A DNA stretch of 64,000 nt from Terfezia claveryi (taxonomy: Eukaryota; Ascomycota; Pezizomycetes; Pezizales; Pezizaceae). Both the position numbers and the translations under genes were made by a program. A model generated the notes under the pieces. That model was not told the DNA's origin. It was given only the letters and a program-made list of their open reading frames with translations, and did not search any database. Below are positions 35,567 through 46,015 of this stretch, piece after piece (positions within the stretch are counted from its first letter, which is position 1; each line of letters starts with the position of its first letter). The stretch lies in NCBI GenBank assembly GCA_015179025.1, contig WHUX01000013.1, positions 620,001-684,000 on the forward strand, given 5' to 3'.

Positions 35567-36828
35567 CTGGGTTTGATTTTGTATACCAATGTTTTCAGCA
35601 GAGTTGGTGGGTGTTTCGTTGTGTGAATTGAGGAGTGGGGAGTGGGAGGGGGTGGGTTTTGTCGTTTTTAATCAAGTTGGGAAATGATGTTGGAAGTATT
35701 GAATATTATAAATCTTATTTGTACGCCCCATCCCCAAATTCTGTTATTTACCCTGAATTTATACAGTTGTTGGGGGGAGATTGAGACTGGTAATGTGAAA
35801 GGTTGGTATCAACATAGCTTGGGAATAACTTCCTTCTATGTGCACCAACTCCTACCACCTCGCTCCGCTCATTGGGGGAGGTGTGACAAGCCTATATGGA
35901 CCAATAAGGCAAGGCAGTCCTCTCTCCTCTCTCTTTCCCGGCGTGCTGGGTATAGGTGCCAAGGGCCCACCGTAACCGCGTGCGTGACTGGGCGTATCCT
36001 GTTGGCTTTGAGGGTAATTAGATGGGATGGATATTTTGGTAGTTAAGTTTAGGTTCATTTTGATAGTTACTTATGTTGTACCTGGCTCGTTATGGTGATG
36101 TCGTTGGCTGTTACGGTATATGGTTACCCTGAAGTTCGTTGACTCAGCACTCTGAGGGGGGGGCTTGCTTCTCTCCTTGCTTGCCCTTTTCCTTTTCTTC
36201 TTCTCCTCCATCCTAAGTCTTTGTTTTACCTACTCGTATAACCAACCACACACACGCGGGAAGGTCCCCTCGCAGAGATCGCATATGACTACTGAGTATT
36301 TTTATAAAAAAAGAAAAAAAGGCCTCGTTACAGCAGGGGGGGTGCTCAACGACCGTTCAGGCACAGCAGAACATAAACCTCAACCCAAGTGTCAGCTATA
36401 TCATCAGACAAATAACGGTACAAAAATGTGTCTCGCGAGGCGAGAAAACCGGCATCATATGCTAAACAAAAGTACATCAGATCTAACATATACCACCAAT
36501 ATGTACTCATCTTCACCCTGAATTACCCAAACTCTCTTTGATTGAGGTAGGTAGCGAATACAACAAGGCGAGCTTAGTTCTCCTCCGCCACCCACAAGAC
36601 CACGAATTACCTCCTCTTCCAACATTCCATCCTCTTTGACCTATCTCACGGGAGAACCTACAGCAGACTTTAGCGACGATTCCCGAACCCCTGAGCCATA
36701 ATTCCAACTCCACCGATGGCGATGCTATGACGATGCTATTCATCTCATAGACAAGTCTGCCACCTCCACCAATAGCTGCAAAGCCCAAACCCTCAAAGAC
36801 TCCGGCCTCAAAGCAGCCTCACGCAGAT
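35567..36828. other. Intergenic region, no recognisable gene
   Basis: About 1.26 kb including the 3' region of the phospholipase C gene. It has poly-purine and poly-pyrimidine patches but no domain-bearing frame. The sequence directly before 36829 does not match copia pol, so the copia fragment begins abruptly. Confidence 0.55.
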
Positions 36829-37271
36829 ACTTCGATGCTGCCTATACGGATGATAAAGTGGATAGACACTCAACGATGGGGTATATTTTCTTTGTTGCAG
36901 GATCTCCTGTATCATGGTGCTCCAAGAAACAAAGAGTAGTGGCCTTAAGCACTACAGAAGCAGAATATCTGGCCGGAACAGAAGCAACCAAAGAAGCGAT
37001 ATGGATGAGGTCTTTCCTATCAGACTTGGGGTTAGACATAGCAAAAATAGTGCCCATACACCTTATAGGAGATAATCAAAGCTCGCTGGCATTAGCAAAA
37101 AACCCGGAATATCATGCGAGGACAAAACACATTCATGGACGACAGAGATTCATTACCGAAATGGTAGAACAAGGTCAAATCACAGTCTCATATATCCCTA
37201 CAGAAGACATGATAGCAGATACCTTGACGAAACCCTCCCGAGAGAAGCCTACGAGAAATTTGTCATTATGA
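36829..37271 (+). mobile_element. Copia-type RNase H fragment
   Basis: The encoded segment shows the standard copia pol C-terminus: YFDAAYTDDKVDRHSTMGYI, SPVSWCSKKQRVVALSTTEA, EYLAGTEATKEAIWMR, HLIGDNQSSLALAKNP, HARTKHIHGRQRFI and ADTLTKP, ending at TGA 37269-37271. The acidic residues of the RNase H core (DAAYTDD, TTEAEY, GDNQ) are present. The upstream RT is absent; coding similarity starts near 36829. It could be part of the same family as the gag remnant at 3.4 kb, though the two are 33 kb apart. Confidence 0.88.
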
Positions 37272-37284
37272 TGGAGCACCTTTT

Positions 37285-37316
37285 TACTTTTTACATGTAA
37301 ATACATGTAAAAAGTA
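37285..37316 (+). repeat. Perfect 14-bp hairpin
   Basis: TACTTTTTACATGT (37285-37298) and its exact reverse complement (37303-37316) are separated by the 4-bp loop AAAT. It sits 14 bp after the RNase H stop and before the small finger frame. Confidence 0.9.
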
Positions 37317-37370
37317 TAAAAAAAAAAGAAAGGATTATACCCTTCAACAGAAGAAGAAACACTCGCAATC

Positions 37371-37496
37371 ATGAAGACTTGGAAGTGCAGATCATGTGAA
37401 AAAATTCACAACTCCAAGAACGAGCTCCACAAACACATAAGGAAAGAATCTCATGAGAAAGAAGTGGACCAGCAGGTGTCTGGTGAATCCTTTTAA
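37371..37496 (+). CDS. Small C2H2 finger frame after copia RNase H
   Basis: A 41-residue frame from ATG 37371 to TAA 37494-37496 encodes C6-x2-C9-x12-H22-x5-H28, a good single C2H2 finger (WKCRSCEKIHNSKNELHKHI). It is in the same frame as the RNase H, separated by 99 bp with stops at 37269-37271 and 37317-37319. It may be a former C-terminal extension of the pol polyprotein, a separate element-encoded protein, or chance. A single C2H2 knuckle of this length is unlikely to arise by chance but cannot be excluded. Confidence 0.5.
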   Translation: MKTWKCRSCEKIHNSKNELHKHIRKESHEKEVDQQVSGESF

Positions 37497-39721
37497 GAAT
37501 CAGAATAAAGGTAAGAAATACATTCACTCAGCAGGGGTCTGAGCTGATGTCTCAACAGGGGTTTGAAGACAGTCACGCTTAATAGCAACTCAAAGACACA
37601 TTCAACGGATGTTTGAATGAGATACAGACCTAGTGAGGATCTAGGGAAAAAGTTATTATTGTTGTTCATATATATTCTGTTTCGGGGGAAGCTTGTCGTC
37701 AATCCTTTTCATTTCTTTTCTTCTTTCCTCTCTTTTTTTTTTTTTTTTTTTTTTGTTTTCTTCGCTTTGCTTCTTATTGACTTGAAGTATGCACCTTTTC
37801 GAGGGAAGAATTTGGTGTTTTACGGGGCAGGCCCCTCAAACAGGGGGAAGTGAAGGGAATAAGCTGTAAGCTAGTAAACTAGAATAGGGAATAAGCGATA
37901 GACTAGGGACTTGGCAGGAAAGGGATAAGTACGAAGAGTGATGGAACTTAGATAGAAGAGAAAGGCATAACTTTTATCACTTAAAGCTTATGACATTCAT
38001 GAAAAAAAAAAATAAATAAATAAAAAAAAATAAATAAAAAGGAAGCCAGGACCCAAACCCAAGTCAATAATTACCAGCCCAAGCCCACGTTCAGGCAATA
38101 GGGCTAATCCCCGGCCCTTGGTACTACTGGATCTAAAGGTAAACGGACGCTTAACGCTCTAGATGACACCTGGGCTCCCAATGCGCTCGCGAGGACATTC
38201 AAACAGCATGGGATTCCAAAAATAAACAGTGGACTGCAGTTTTGAACTTCGAGATACGAATAATTCTTACAGAGTGCTTCGTTATTCCAGTGGGCAATCG
38301 AACCATCATTCTATCCTCCATCAAAGACTTGGTTTGTTGTCCCTTCTGACGAAGGCATGCAATGTTGTCGCATTTCAAAGATGTACGTCATATATTAACA
38401 CAATACTACGACCTCACAATTAACATTAACTAAAATTATACGCAACAGACCACTCCAACGAGGGAGCTTAGTTTCTTACTATGTGAATCGTTTCTATATT
38501 GTCACACTTTACTGTGTGATGTGTTTGGGTATCTCCAGTTTGCTTTAGTCCTCGCATATCACGGAGATAATCCAGGCTTCTATTTACCATCGCGCTGGAC
38601 CTAGAGGAGGGGACATTTGATGCTTGGAGCTAAGCGGGTCGGCGTAGCCTACTGGACAGAATCATAGCCCGTCACGAAGCAAACAGGAGAGCGGAGACTG
38701 CATTTATATGGTGGTTGATGATTGGCTTGTGCGTTTCGTTGTTGGTATGTGGGGGGCCCAGGGGGGGGGGCATGCTGGTAATCCAGATGTGACCGGAAAA
38801 TTGCCCATTCTCCTTAATATCCTCGAAAGCTTCCGATTAACTTTCTGCGAACCCGAAAAGTTCCTTGGAACCACAATGGGGTTTGGCAGCCTGAGAGTAG
38901 CAGGAAGTAACATGTCAATTCTAGAGTTTGTGGAACAGATGTACTGTGATGGTCACGGCTACTGAGGGGCAGTGGCGGTATATAGAATCCAGTATTTACA
39001 ACATGTTCTTCCGGAAGTGGGAAAGTTGGTTCACGACATTGAATTTACGCGTACAAAGATACAGTTCGGGTTTGTCTGGATTGCGGGGGATCGGTGGGGC
39101 CCTAGACAAAGACTGTACATCCAGATTTTAAGCGGCTCAGGGTAACAGTTCAGAAGATGGAATCAACAAATAGGTTACAAGCTTTCAGGGTGGCATGAGC
39201 GTATGTAATTTGGGGGTCACAACAAAAGTTGCCGTGGTCATTAAACAATCGGAATAATACTTTACTAGTTTCTTTTTACTCACTTTGAGGTTTTATGATT
39301 TTACCTTGTGTTTGTGTTTTACTCACTGATTGATATATGGTTCATTGTCTTCTTTTTTAAAAGTATTTATTCTTTTATATGTATAATTGCCTCTGCCTCT
39401 TGCCTTTCCTCCAATTATAGGAAAATCTCGCATCATAAACGTCACAATATCACTTTCTTTCCGGCCAAGCACCACACACACCAGCACGTCAATGGCATCC
39501 AAACGTCGATATCTTGGAGAAAACGCCAGATCTCTAAAAGCCCCGGCTTCCACATGTTGGTTTCTAGCTGTGGTCTTCTTTGTCTGTGACAATATAATAA
39601 GTAATGATCTATATCCCGACTAGTAATAAAATAAACCGTATAACCAAACGAAAGTTCTTCCCCCCCCCACTCCCAATCTATTAGAGCCAAATTTCCGTCC
39701 CTATCTCTAGTTCTTGACAGC
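37497..39721. other. Intergenic region, no recognisable gene
   Basis: About 2.2 kb. The first 350 bp may be the 3' end or LTR of the copia element; this is not demonstrated. A long T-run lies at about 37734-37754 and AAATAAAT-type repeats at about 38004-38040. The last ~130 bp include the presumed 3' region of the minus-strand FAD oxidase. Confidence 0.55.
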
Positions 39722-41578
39722 CTAGCGAGGGACCTTGCAAATCCCGTTGAGGTCCCAATCCTCACTCCCCACACACGGCCTACACCAAAACACCCCATTG
39801 GGATCATACTTGGCCTTAATCTTCTTCAACCGTCCATACTTCTCTCCCCAGAAACTATCCTGCCAATTCAACTCTTCCTTATCCGCCTCATTCACATACG
39901 CCCCCATAGTCTGCTTTCCCGTCTTCGTGTCATAATCCAATTTCTTCAGTTTTGGCACCATAACGTCAGTCATCAACTTCTTGACTTCTTCTTGCTTTTC
40001 GAAACTGTCCCCTTGTTCCCAGTCATTAGCAATGCCAATATGCGTGATAGCTTTTCTCCAAGCAGAATGCGCTGCAGAATCGACGGGTTTGGGCCCAGGA
40101 GTGACGTAGTGGCCGAGGATGAATCCTCCAAGGTAGTTGATGTCTCTAAGGGCATCTGTTGCTTTTTGGACGCCCGAGGGGGTGGATAGGAGTTCGCGGG
40201 AAAGGAGTCTTGACCCAAGGACAGCGGTGTCGCCTTGACCACCTACTGTAGTTGGCAGGGTACCAAGATATTTCGTCGCTGGTTCGGGAGGCGAAATTGA
40301 CAAACTGACCAACCCACTCTCTGGAGCTCCAACAGTCTTATACAGCCAATTATGCAATGGACTAAAAAGCTTTTCTACCCCCTTGGTGTCGTTCTTCCCA
40401 AAGATAAACAAGAATCCAACAAATACATGTGCAGTTATCTTTGGCTCCGGTACTGGGTAATTTGTGATTAGGAAATAATATCCGCCTCCTCCGAGATCGT
40501 TGACCGCTGGAGCCATTGTATGCCACCTATTGACTAATTCCCAGAAAGTATTGTTCGCGGCTCCAGTGTTATTGGAAAGGATTGGGATGGTCACGTTGAG
40601 GGAGTACTGAATCATTGAAACATTTTCGTGGGTACGGAGTACGACACTTGTGACGATACCGTAGGTCGATCCACCACCGCCGCGGAGAGCCCAAAACAAG
40701 TCGGAGTTGGTGCAGGCGGAGGCTTTGACGATGGAGCCATCTGCAAGGACGACCTCAAACTCGACCGCATGGTCACTCGCCAACCCCTTCCATACTCCCA
40801 ATGGACTATGCCCACCGCCTTGAATGAAACCCCCAACCACTCCCACTGTGCTGGCTGCACCTGCCACAACCGTCCTTCCCTTCTTACTCACCTCCTTGGT
40901 CAACTCGAACACCATGACTCCCGCTTCTGCCTTCACCAATAGCTCATTCTCTTTATACTTGTCTCCCTTACAACCCGCAGGCTGCCAACCGCCATATTGA
41001 TTTTCAAAAGAAATGTCACGCATAAAATGAGTCCAGATCAATAGTGCATTCCTCCTGCTCGCACGGCCAAGGAAGTCATGCCCGGTGTTTTTGATCACGA
41101 CGGGAATACTGTGCTTTGCGGCAAACTTTACTGCCGCGGAAATATCGATTGCATTGCGGGCACGCACAGCATACTGTGGAACAGAGCCTTGTTTGCATTG
41201 CCCTCTGGTCTCGTTGCTGAGGAGTGAGGGGAGGTAACAGCTTTCTTTCAGAGGGGGGTACGTTTCCCAATTGGTGTGTTGGACGGCACCAGGTTGATTT
41301 GCCCTCCAAAAACTATCATCAAATTTCTTCGTCACCTCGTCACAGCGCGCCTTGTTGTAATCAGGCGTCCCCTGGTAGCAAGCAGATGAAATTGGGCGGA
41401 TATCTGAAATCAGCGTCCCGCCGACTGTGGAATTGAATTTCTGCCATTCTGAGTCCGAGGGCCAACATGGGAGGTTCGGCTGGCACTTGCAGTGTCTAAG
41501 GCTTTCAACGGTACTCGCGGTGACGGAGAGTGGCAGAAGGAGAAGTGTTGCAAAAACACTGATTTGAGGGAGTTGCAT
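39722..41578 (-). CDS. Secreted FAD-linked oxidase, berberine-bridge type
   Basis: Read from the ATG at 41578-41576 the product is 618 residues. Upstream in-frame codons exist but lie beyond the TATA box, and this Met opens a clear signal peptide (MQLPQISVFATLLLLPLSVTAST). The FAD-binding (PCMH/VAO) domain has VVIKNTGHDFLG with H167 as the likely covalent flavin ligand, GGFIQGGGHSPLG (no Cys where bicovalent members have one), and CTNSDLFWALRGGGGSTYGI. The C-terminus KYDPNGVFWC is the usual BBE end. Several N-glycosylation sequons (NST, NET, NVS, NVT, NNT, NDT) agree with secretion. The family oxidises alcohols, sugars or secondary metabolites; isoamyl-alcohol-oxidase-like enzymes are close in motif content. 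The substrate cannot be told. No cluster genes adjoin it. It is a single uninterrupted frame. Confidence 0.93.
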   Translation of the reverse strand: MQLPQISVFATLLLLPLSVTASTVESLRHCKCQPNLPCWPSDSEWQKFNSTVGGTLISDIRPISSACYQGTPDYNKARCDEVTKKFDDSFWRANQPGAVQHTNWETYPPLKESCYLPSLLSNETRGQCKQGSVPQYAVRARNAIDISAAVKFAAKHSIPVVIKNTGHDFLGRASRRNALLIWTHFMRDISFENQYGGWQPAGCKGDKYKENELLVKAEAGVMVFELTKEVSKKGRTVVAGAASTVGVVGGFIQGGGHSPLGVWKGLASDHAVEFEVVLADGSIVKASACTNSDLFWALRGGGGSTYGIVTSVVLRTHENVSMIQYSLNVTIPILSNNTGAANNTFWELVNRWHTMAPAVNDLGGGGYYFLITNYPVPEPKITAHVFVGFLFIFGKNDTKGVEKLFSPLHNWLYKTVGAPESGLVSLSISPPEPATKYLGTLPTTVGGQGDTAVLGSRLLSRELLSTPSGVQKATDALRDINYLGGFILGHYVTPGPKPVDSAAHSAWRKAITHIGIANDWEQGDSFEKQEEVKKLMTDVMVPKLKKLDYDTKTGKQTMGAYVNEADKEELNWQDSFWGEKYGRLKKIKAKYDPNGVFWCRPCVGSEDWDLNGICKVPR

Positions 41579-41679
41579 TGTGGAGAGAGCTTTCCAATCA
41601 AGTATATTGTCCACTATGGAGATGTGATTCCACTGTGGATGAGGAGTAAAGTTGGAGGAATCGACAAGATCCCCTTGAG

Positions 41680-41690
41680 ATATATACCCT
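41680..41690 (-). promoter_or_regulatory. TATA box of the FAD oxidase gene
   Basis: On the minus strand GGGTATATAT lies about 105 bp before the start codon at 41578, preceded by a purine-rich GGGAGGGGGAAG stretch. Confidence 0.55.
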
Positions 41691-43732
41691 CTTCCCTCCC
41701 CCTCTCCCCCCAATTGTCGCCTTTCTGTGCTCCCATCGTGGCATTGTATCCGTCGTCTGAATCGGCAGCGAAGCCCGCGCACACCCAGCGGATGCTAACG
41801 CTGCGCCCCCAATGAACGTCAACATAGACCTGGGATAATACTGATAGGAGCCGTTCCTAACTCCAGCACGAGAACTTCCTCAGAGGTTCACTTAGAGTAT
41901 ACCCACAGATCCGAGATACCTTGTACAGCCTCCAGACATGGTGGAACGGGCGTCTCTTCCTGGAGGTCAGCGATAACTATGTAATGACGTTAGCTAAACC
42001 AATGTGTATGCGGATCGCAGGGCTGAGTTACAAGGTGGTTACAGTACATTACTATCGATCCAGAGTTACTGATGAATCATATACCGCTGTTGGATGGGGA
42101 CTTTGCCTGGGTACTGGACCCGATGATTCAGATCATCTCCGAGTTCTATATATATCCCGGAGCCGGTCTCGCGGGTGCTTCCTATTGGTGGTGGCTGCGC
42201 ATACAAGTTGAATCTGGGAACCAGTAGCGCAACGTTGCTCGCTTCCGACATCCGAGATGTTCACCCCCGTCATAGCCCCAGGTTGATTGCGGGTATAGAC
42301 TTTTTTAAAAATAAAATGAAATATAAAATAAGGAAATAATCCCTCGATCGAAATGCGAGATTTATTCTTATAGAGTGTGCGTGTGTGTTGTTTGGGGGGC
42401 GGGGCAAGTCCGATTGGAGAAGACTGGTATAAGTTAAGTAGGCTTACTATTTGTACTTCTAGGTACGCCTAAAGTAATCACAATATACATCCATAGGGCA
42501 GACTTTGGACAAGGATTCTCGCGGAATTGAGATTCTGGTATGTTTTGTTGTGAAGTCGTGTTATATCGGTTTCATTTGTTACATACAGTATGTCGACTCG
42601 GCGTAAAGAAGGCAAGCAAGGTCAATCACTTACTACCAACTACCTTTAGTGACTTTGGTTGAATATTAATTAGTAGGCTTTATTGTAGGATTATGAGGTG
42701 ACAAGTGGAGGAATTTTGTTAAAGGCTTTTGTATTGAGAATTATCGTAGCGATCGCTATAAGGCCTCGACGCTTATGGTGCTAGTGTTCTATAGGTCTAA
42801 ACGAAAACATGAGTGCGGTCTAGCCGCTGATATAGAACTAATCCATCCATCACTTTACTTTCCTGGGAATCCCTGCTAATTGTAGCTTTACCGTCAGGGC
42901 GACTGGCGAGAGTATTTCCCACATCTATCTAACTAGCTGGCCGGATTGTGATCTACTGGCGTGGCCAGCCTCCATTTAGCAACTACATATACCTGAACGC
43001 TGGCAGTAGTTACTCTGCATAACTGACTGTTAAAGTGTCTTATATTCAACGACGCATTCATTATCAGGTGAATATTGATTAAACTATTAGGTACATACTA
43101 TCTATGTGAGCAGCTAACTACATTAGCATTTTCTTGTTGATATTAAAAGCACAAAAATGAATAGACCCGAAGCTATTTCATAGATCATATAAAGTGGGCT
43201 CTAGTATGGGTTGTTATTTTTAAGGTACTACTTTCATTTGCTTGTATACGTAAAAGCAATTCAAGTCTCTTTGCAGAATACTTGGGCGGACAAATAGGTG
43301 CGGGATAAGTACTCGTATACATTATTATTGAGTTTTTAGTAATAGTGCTATTTGCAAACTTGAGAATAGATCTTAACCCAATTTTTTTACATTTTAACAC
43401 AAGCTTTTGGAATACATAGTATAGTATAGTTGGCCAGTCCTGTGGTCGTTTTCAATAAATGACTATTGTTAATCTCCTCGTGGTTTATTGGTATAGGTAG
43501 CATAAACTTACCCTGAACCCACTAAGTATACTTCACATATGACTCACTGAAATGTAGGGTACTTTAGTATATATTATTATACCTACCGTACATTGTTTTC
43601 TGGAGGAATTGAATAAGTAGGCCTTGTAGTGGTTCAATGCTTCCTCTATCATATCTGTGAATACTTTCGCGGGCGATACAGCCAGTGCTGACTTTCAAAG
43701 TTGCAATGTCAATTTTGGACTCAACAGGGTAA
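41691..43732. other. Intergenic region, no recognisable gene
   Basis: About 2 kb upstream of the FAD oxidase and beyond. It is AT-rich with short frames only; no repeat or domain was identified. Confidence 0.55.
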
Positions 43733-44075
43733 TTTTATTTTCTTTTATTAAAATACTCATTACTCCTATTCAGTCCCAGCAGCAGGGGGACTATGCGGAG
43801 CCACCTGAAAACCCAAGTGGATTCAGGCCAAGGCAAGTTGGTCTGCAAGGTCCGGTGCCTATATACCGCAAGGTAATAAAACTCAAGAGACAAAAGACAA
43901 CAGCAAATATGAGATCCAATAAAATAAACTCAAGAGCCAATTGGCAGAAGCAATATAGGTGAATGCAGAGAAATAATACCGGACTCAAAGGGATCGAGGC
44001 CTTCATACTATCATTAACCGGCAGTGCCGGATGACCCTTGAGGGGCATGACTAAGACCCATCCTCCAGAAGCCGA
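43733..44075 (-). mobile_element. LINE 3' fragment with internal unrelated segment
   Basis: The left part matches the LINE tail (AAATACTCATTACTCCTATT, CAGTCCCAG, AAGTGGATTCAGG, GGCAAGTTGGTCTGC). The right part matches the upstream LINE block (ATCATTAACCG, GGATGACCC, TGACTAAG). Between them about 130 bp diverge from copies A and B. It is an older, degraded member of the family in minus orientation. Confidence 0.7.
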
Positions 44076-45122
44076 AATACCGTTCGAATTGACTCAAGAC
44101 AGGGTAGTCTGAAGTAATAAGTGGATATTGGGCTGATATAATATTTGTATTCCATGATAAAAGGGGATGAGGCCTTCCTCCAAAATTCGGCTTTCTGAGT
44201 GAGATGAGTCAAGAAGTAGTGTACCCCCAACCCAATGAGTAATGTAGGTTAATTAGGTCAAACTACTCAAAACTGGAGGAGCTGCCGCACTTTGCGACCA
44301 GAGTTACCCAAATGCAAGGCAGAGTGGTTAGTCTTTTGTGGGGGTGCAAAGGATTATCTCTGCGATGTGTTCTACAATTATATTGTTCTTGTAGAGAGAG
44401 GAGCTCCTGTCAAACAAAATGCTGCGAATGCTTCAAATATAGAGCAAAGTGCATTTCAGTTCCATGACTACAGCAACCCGTGAGTTCAAGTACTACTTCT
44501 TCTACTTCTGTTCCGCTAGTTACTACACCAAAATCAGTATCTCAGATTCAGACCCGACGACACCCCAAGGCCGTAAATGCCTAGTTTCAAACTTGTCTAC
44601 CCCAGAAGGATCTTACTCTATTAGACATACATGGTCTAAATTCACCCTTCCGGCAACTGTCAATAACCCCACTTCTGATATAGTAGTTCGTGGTTTTGAG
44701 AATTTAGGAGGCAAGCAGTTGGCAATTGTAGTATAGGATAGTCGGTATGCTGGCTTTTTTTTTACTTAGTACTTGTGCGGTGTGGTGGCCGATGGATTTG
44801 GTTTATCCTGGAGGGTGGGTATGTTTTTTTTTTTCTTCTTTTTGACGTCTGTGGAGCCTAAGGCTATGAGACGGCGGTCGGTATGTTAGATAGGTATGAA
44901 AATTGAATACTGGGATATAAGAGATCGTGGGCACTATTGGCACTTGATGCATGTGAATTGGAATGATGTGTTATTGTTTGTGCTTTTGTTTTATAATGTA
45001 ACTACTTACTTAGGAATATGTGAATGATTATTGATGAATCGGTTGATATGTGCGCACTTGGTGAATCAGTCGAACGAACCTACCTTTAGCGGCCACCGGG
45101 CAGCGGATTGGTGAATAGTCAG
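44076..45122. other. Intergenic region, no recognisable gene
   Basis: About 1 kb. Overlapping short frames at 44292-44736 carry a Ser/Thr-rich stretch but no domain, and could be decayed coding sequence. T-runs occur at about 44754-44762 and 44826-44840. Confidence 0.5.
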
Positions 45123-45195
45123 TTTTTATTTTTTATTATTTTAAATTAAGTACTCATTGCTCCTATTTGGTTCCAGTAGGGGGAACCATGAGGAG
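45123..45195 (-). mobile_element. Short LINE 3' tail fragment
   Basis: TACTCATTGCTCCTATTTGG, then TCCAGTAGGGGGAACCATGA, preceded on the plus strand by a T-rich run, matches the terminal ~70 bp of the LINE in minus orientation. It ends next to the MITE at 45242. Confidence 0.75.
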
Positions 45196-45241
45196 GGTGA
45201 ATCTTCAGAAGATATATCATTCAATTCCACAGAAATAACTA

Positions 45242-45877
45242 CAGTGAACTCTCAATATAAGAATATTTGATATAAGAATATACTTGATATAAGAATATAC
45301 ACCCCCCCCACACCCCCATACAAAATAAGAATATATTTGATAGAAGAATATTCTTATTTTCTCAAAGTTGTTCACTAAGGTATTCTTATAGCAAGAGTAC
45401 CTGATTGGGTAATGTATAAACAGACTAGCTGGAATAGGAAGGCTTATCGATAAGAAAATACCCCGCAACCAACGCTGCCAAATATAACGCCGCCAAACAC
45501 AATACTGCGACACACGATACCGCGACACATAATACCGCGACACACAATACCGCGACACACAATATTGCTACACCTACAATACCACCTCCGAACCCCCGAA
45601 CTAATTCGATATGCCTGCTAGTGGTGCATTGAAAAGTCAAGGTTGGACGGAAGAGGAACGCAAGGAGATATATGACCATGCACATCCATACTGCCTTCTT
45701 CACGTCATCCGGGGCGGTTCCTGGTTCTCCTGTACCTAGTTCTTCCTCTACCTCACGTTAATTCTCTTTTTTGATGTATACCTTTAGTAGTTACCCTGAC
45801 ATTTGATATAAGAATATATTTCATATAAGAATATTCCCCCCCCCGCCGGACGATATTCTTATATCGAGAGTTCACTG
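45242..45877. mobile_element. TA-flanked MITE, second member of the family (636 bp)
   Basis: Left terminus CAGTGAACTCTCAATATAAG and right terminus (reverse complement) CAGTGAACTCTCGATATAAG differ by one base, with TA at 45240-45241 and 45878-45879. Subterminal GATATAAGAATAT units repeat at both ends. Interior blocks GGCTTATCGATAAG and ATATTCTTATTTT are shared with the 471-bp element at 14.9 kb. A degenerate CGACACACAATACCG array (about 45498-45575) accounts for part of the extra length. No transposase frame is visible. The element cuts off the gypsy gag region, so it inserted after or during decay of that element. Confidence 0.9.
45498..45575 (+). repeat. Short tandem repeat inside the MITE
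   Basis: About five imperfect 15-16 bp units of the form GCGACACACAATACC, making a minisatellite specific to this MITE copy. Confidence 0.7.
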
Positions 45878-46015
45878 TATATGATTACCATCCAACATAT
45901 CCTCCGTAAGCACCTCGGCAACAAGGCGAGCGAGGTACTGAAAATCTACGGGTTTTCGAGGGTTTCCACAGGGACCGTGATAGGGGGAACAGCGGGCGAG
46001 CTGGTTTTTTGCGGC

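Noticed and set aside
38600..38680. Stretch GCTTGGAGCTAAGCGGGT that looked 5S rRNA-like
   Set aside because: Only a few short matches to the expected 5S pattern and no full-length folding core.
44292..44736. Two overlapping open frames with a Ser/Thr-rich segment
   Set aside because: Different frames, stops between candidate parts, no known domain; kept only as possible decayed coding sequence.
45498..45703. Open frame encoding VLCVAVLCVAV-like repeats on the minus strand
   Set aside because: It is a translation of the tandem repeat inside the MITE, not a protein gene.
45993..46010. AAAAAAC slippery heptamer near the end of gag as a -1 frameshift site
   Set aside because: It lies a few bases after the gag stop codon, so ribosomes in the gag frame would not reach it.
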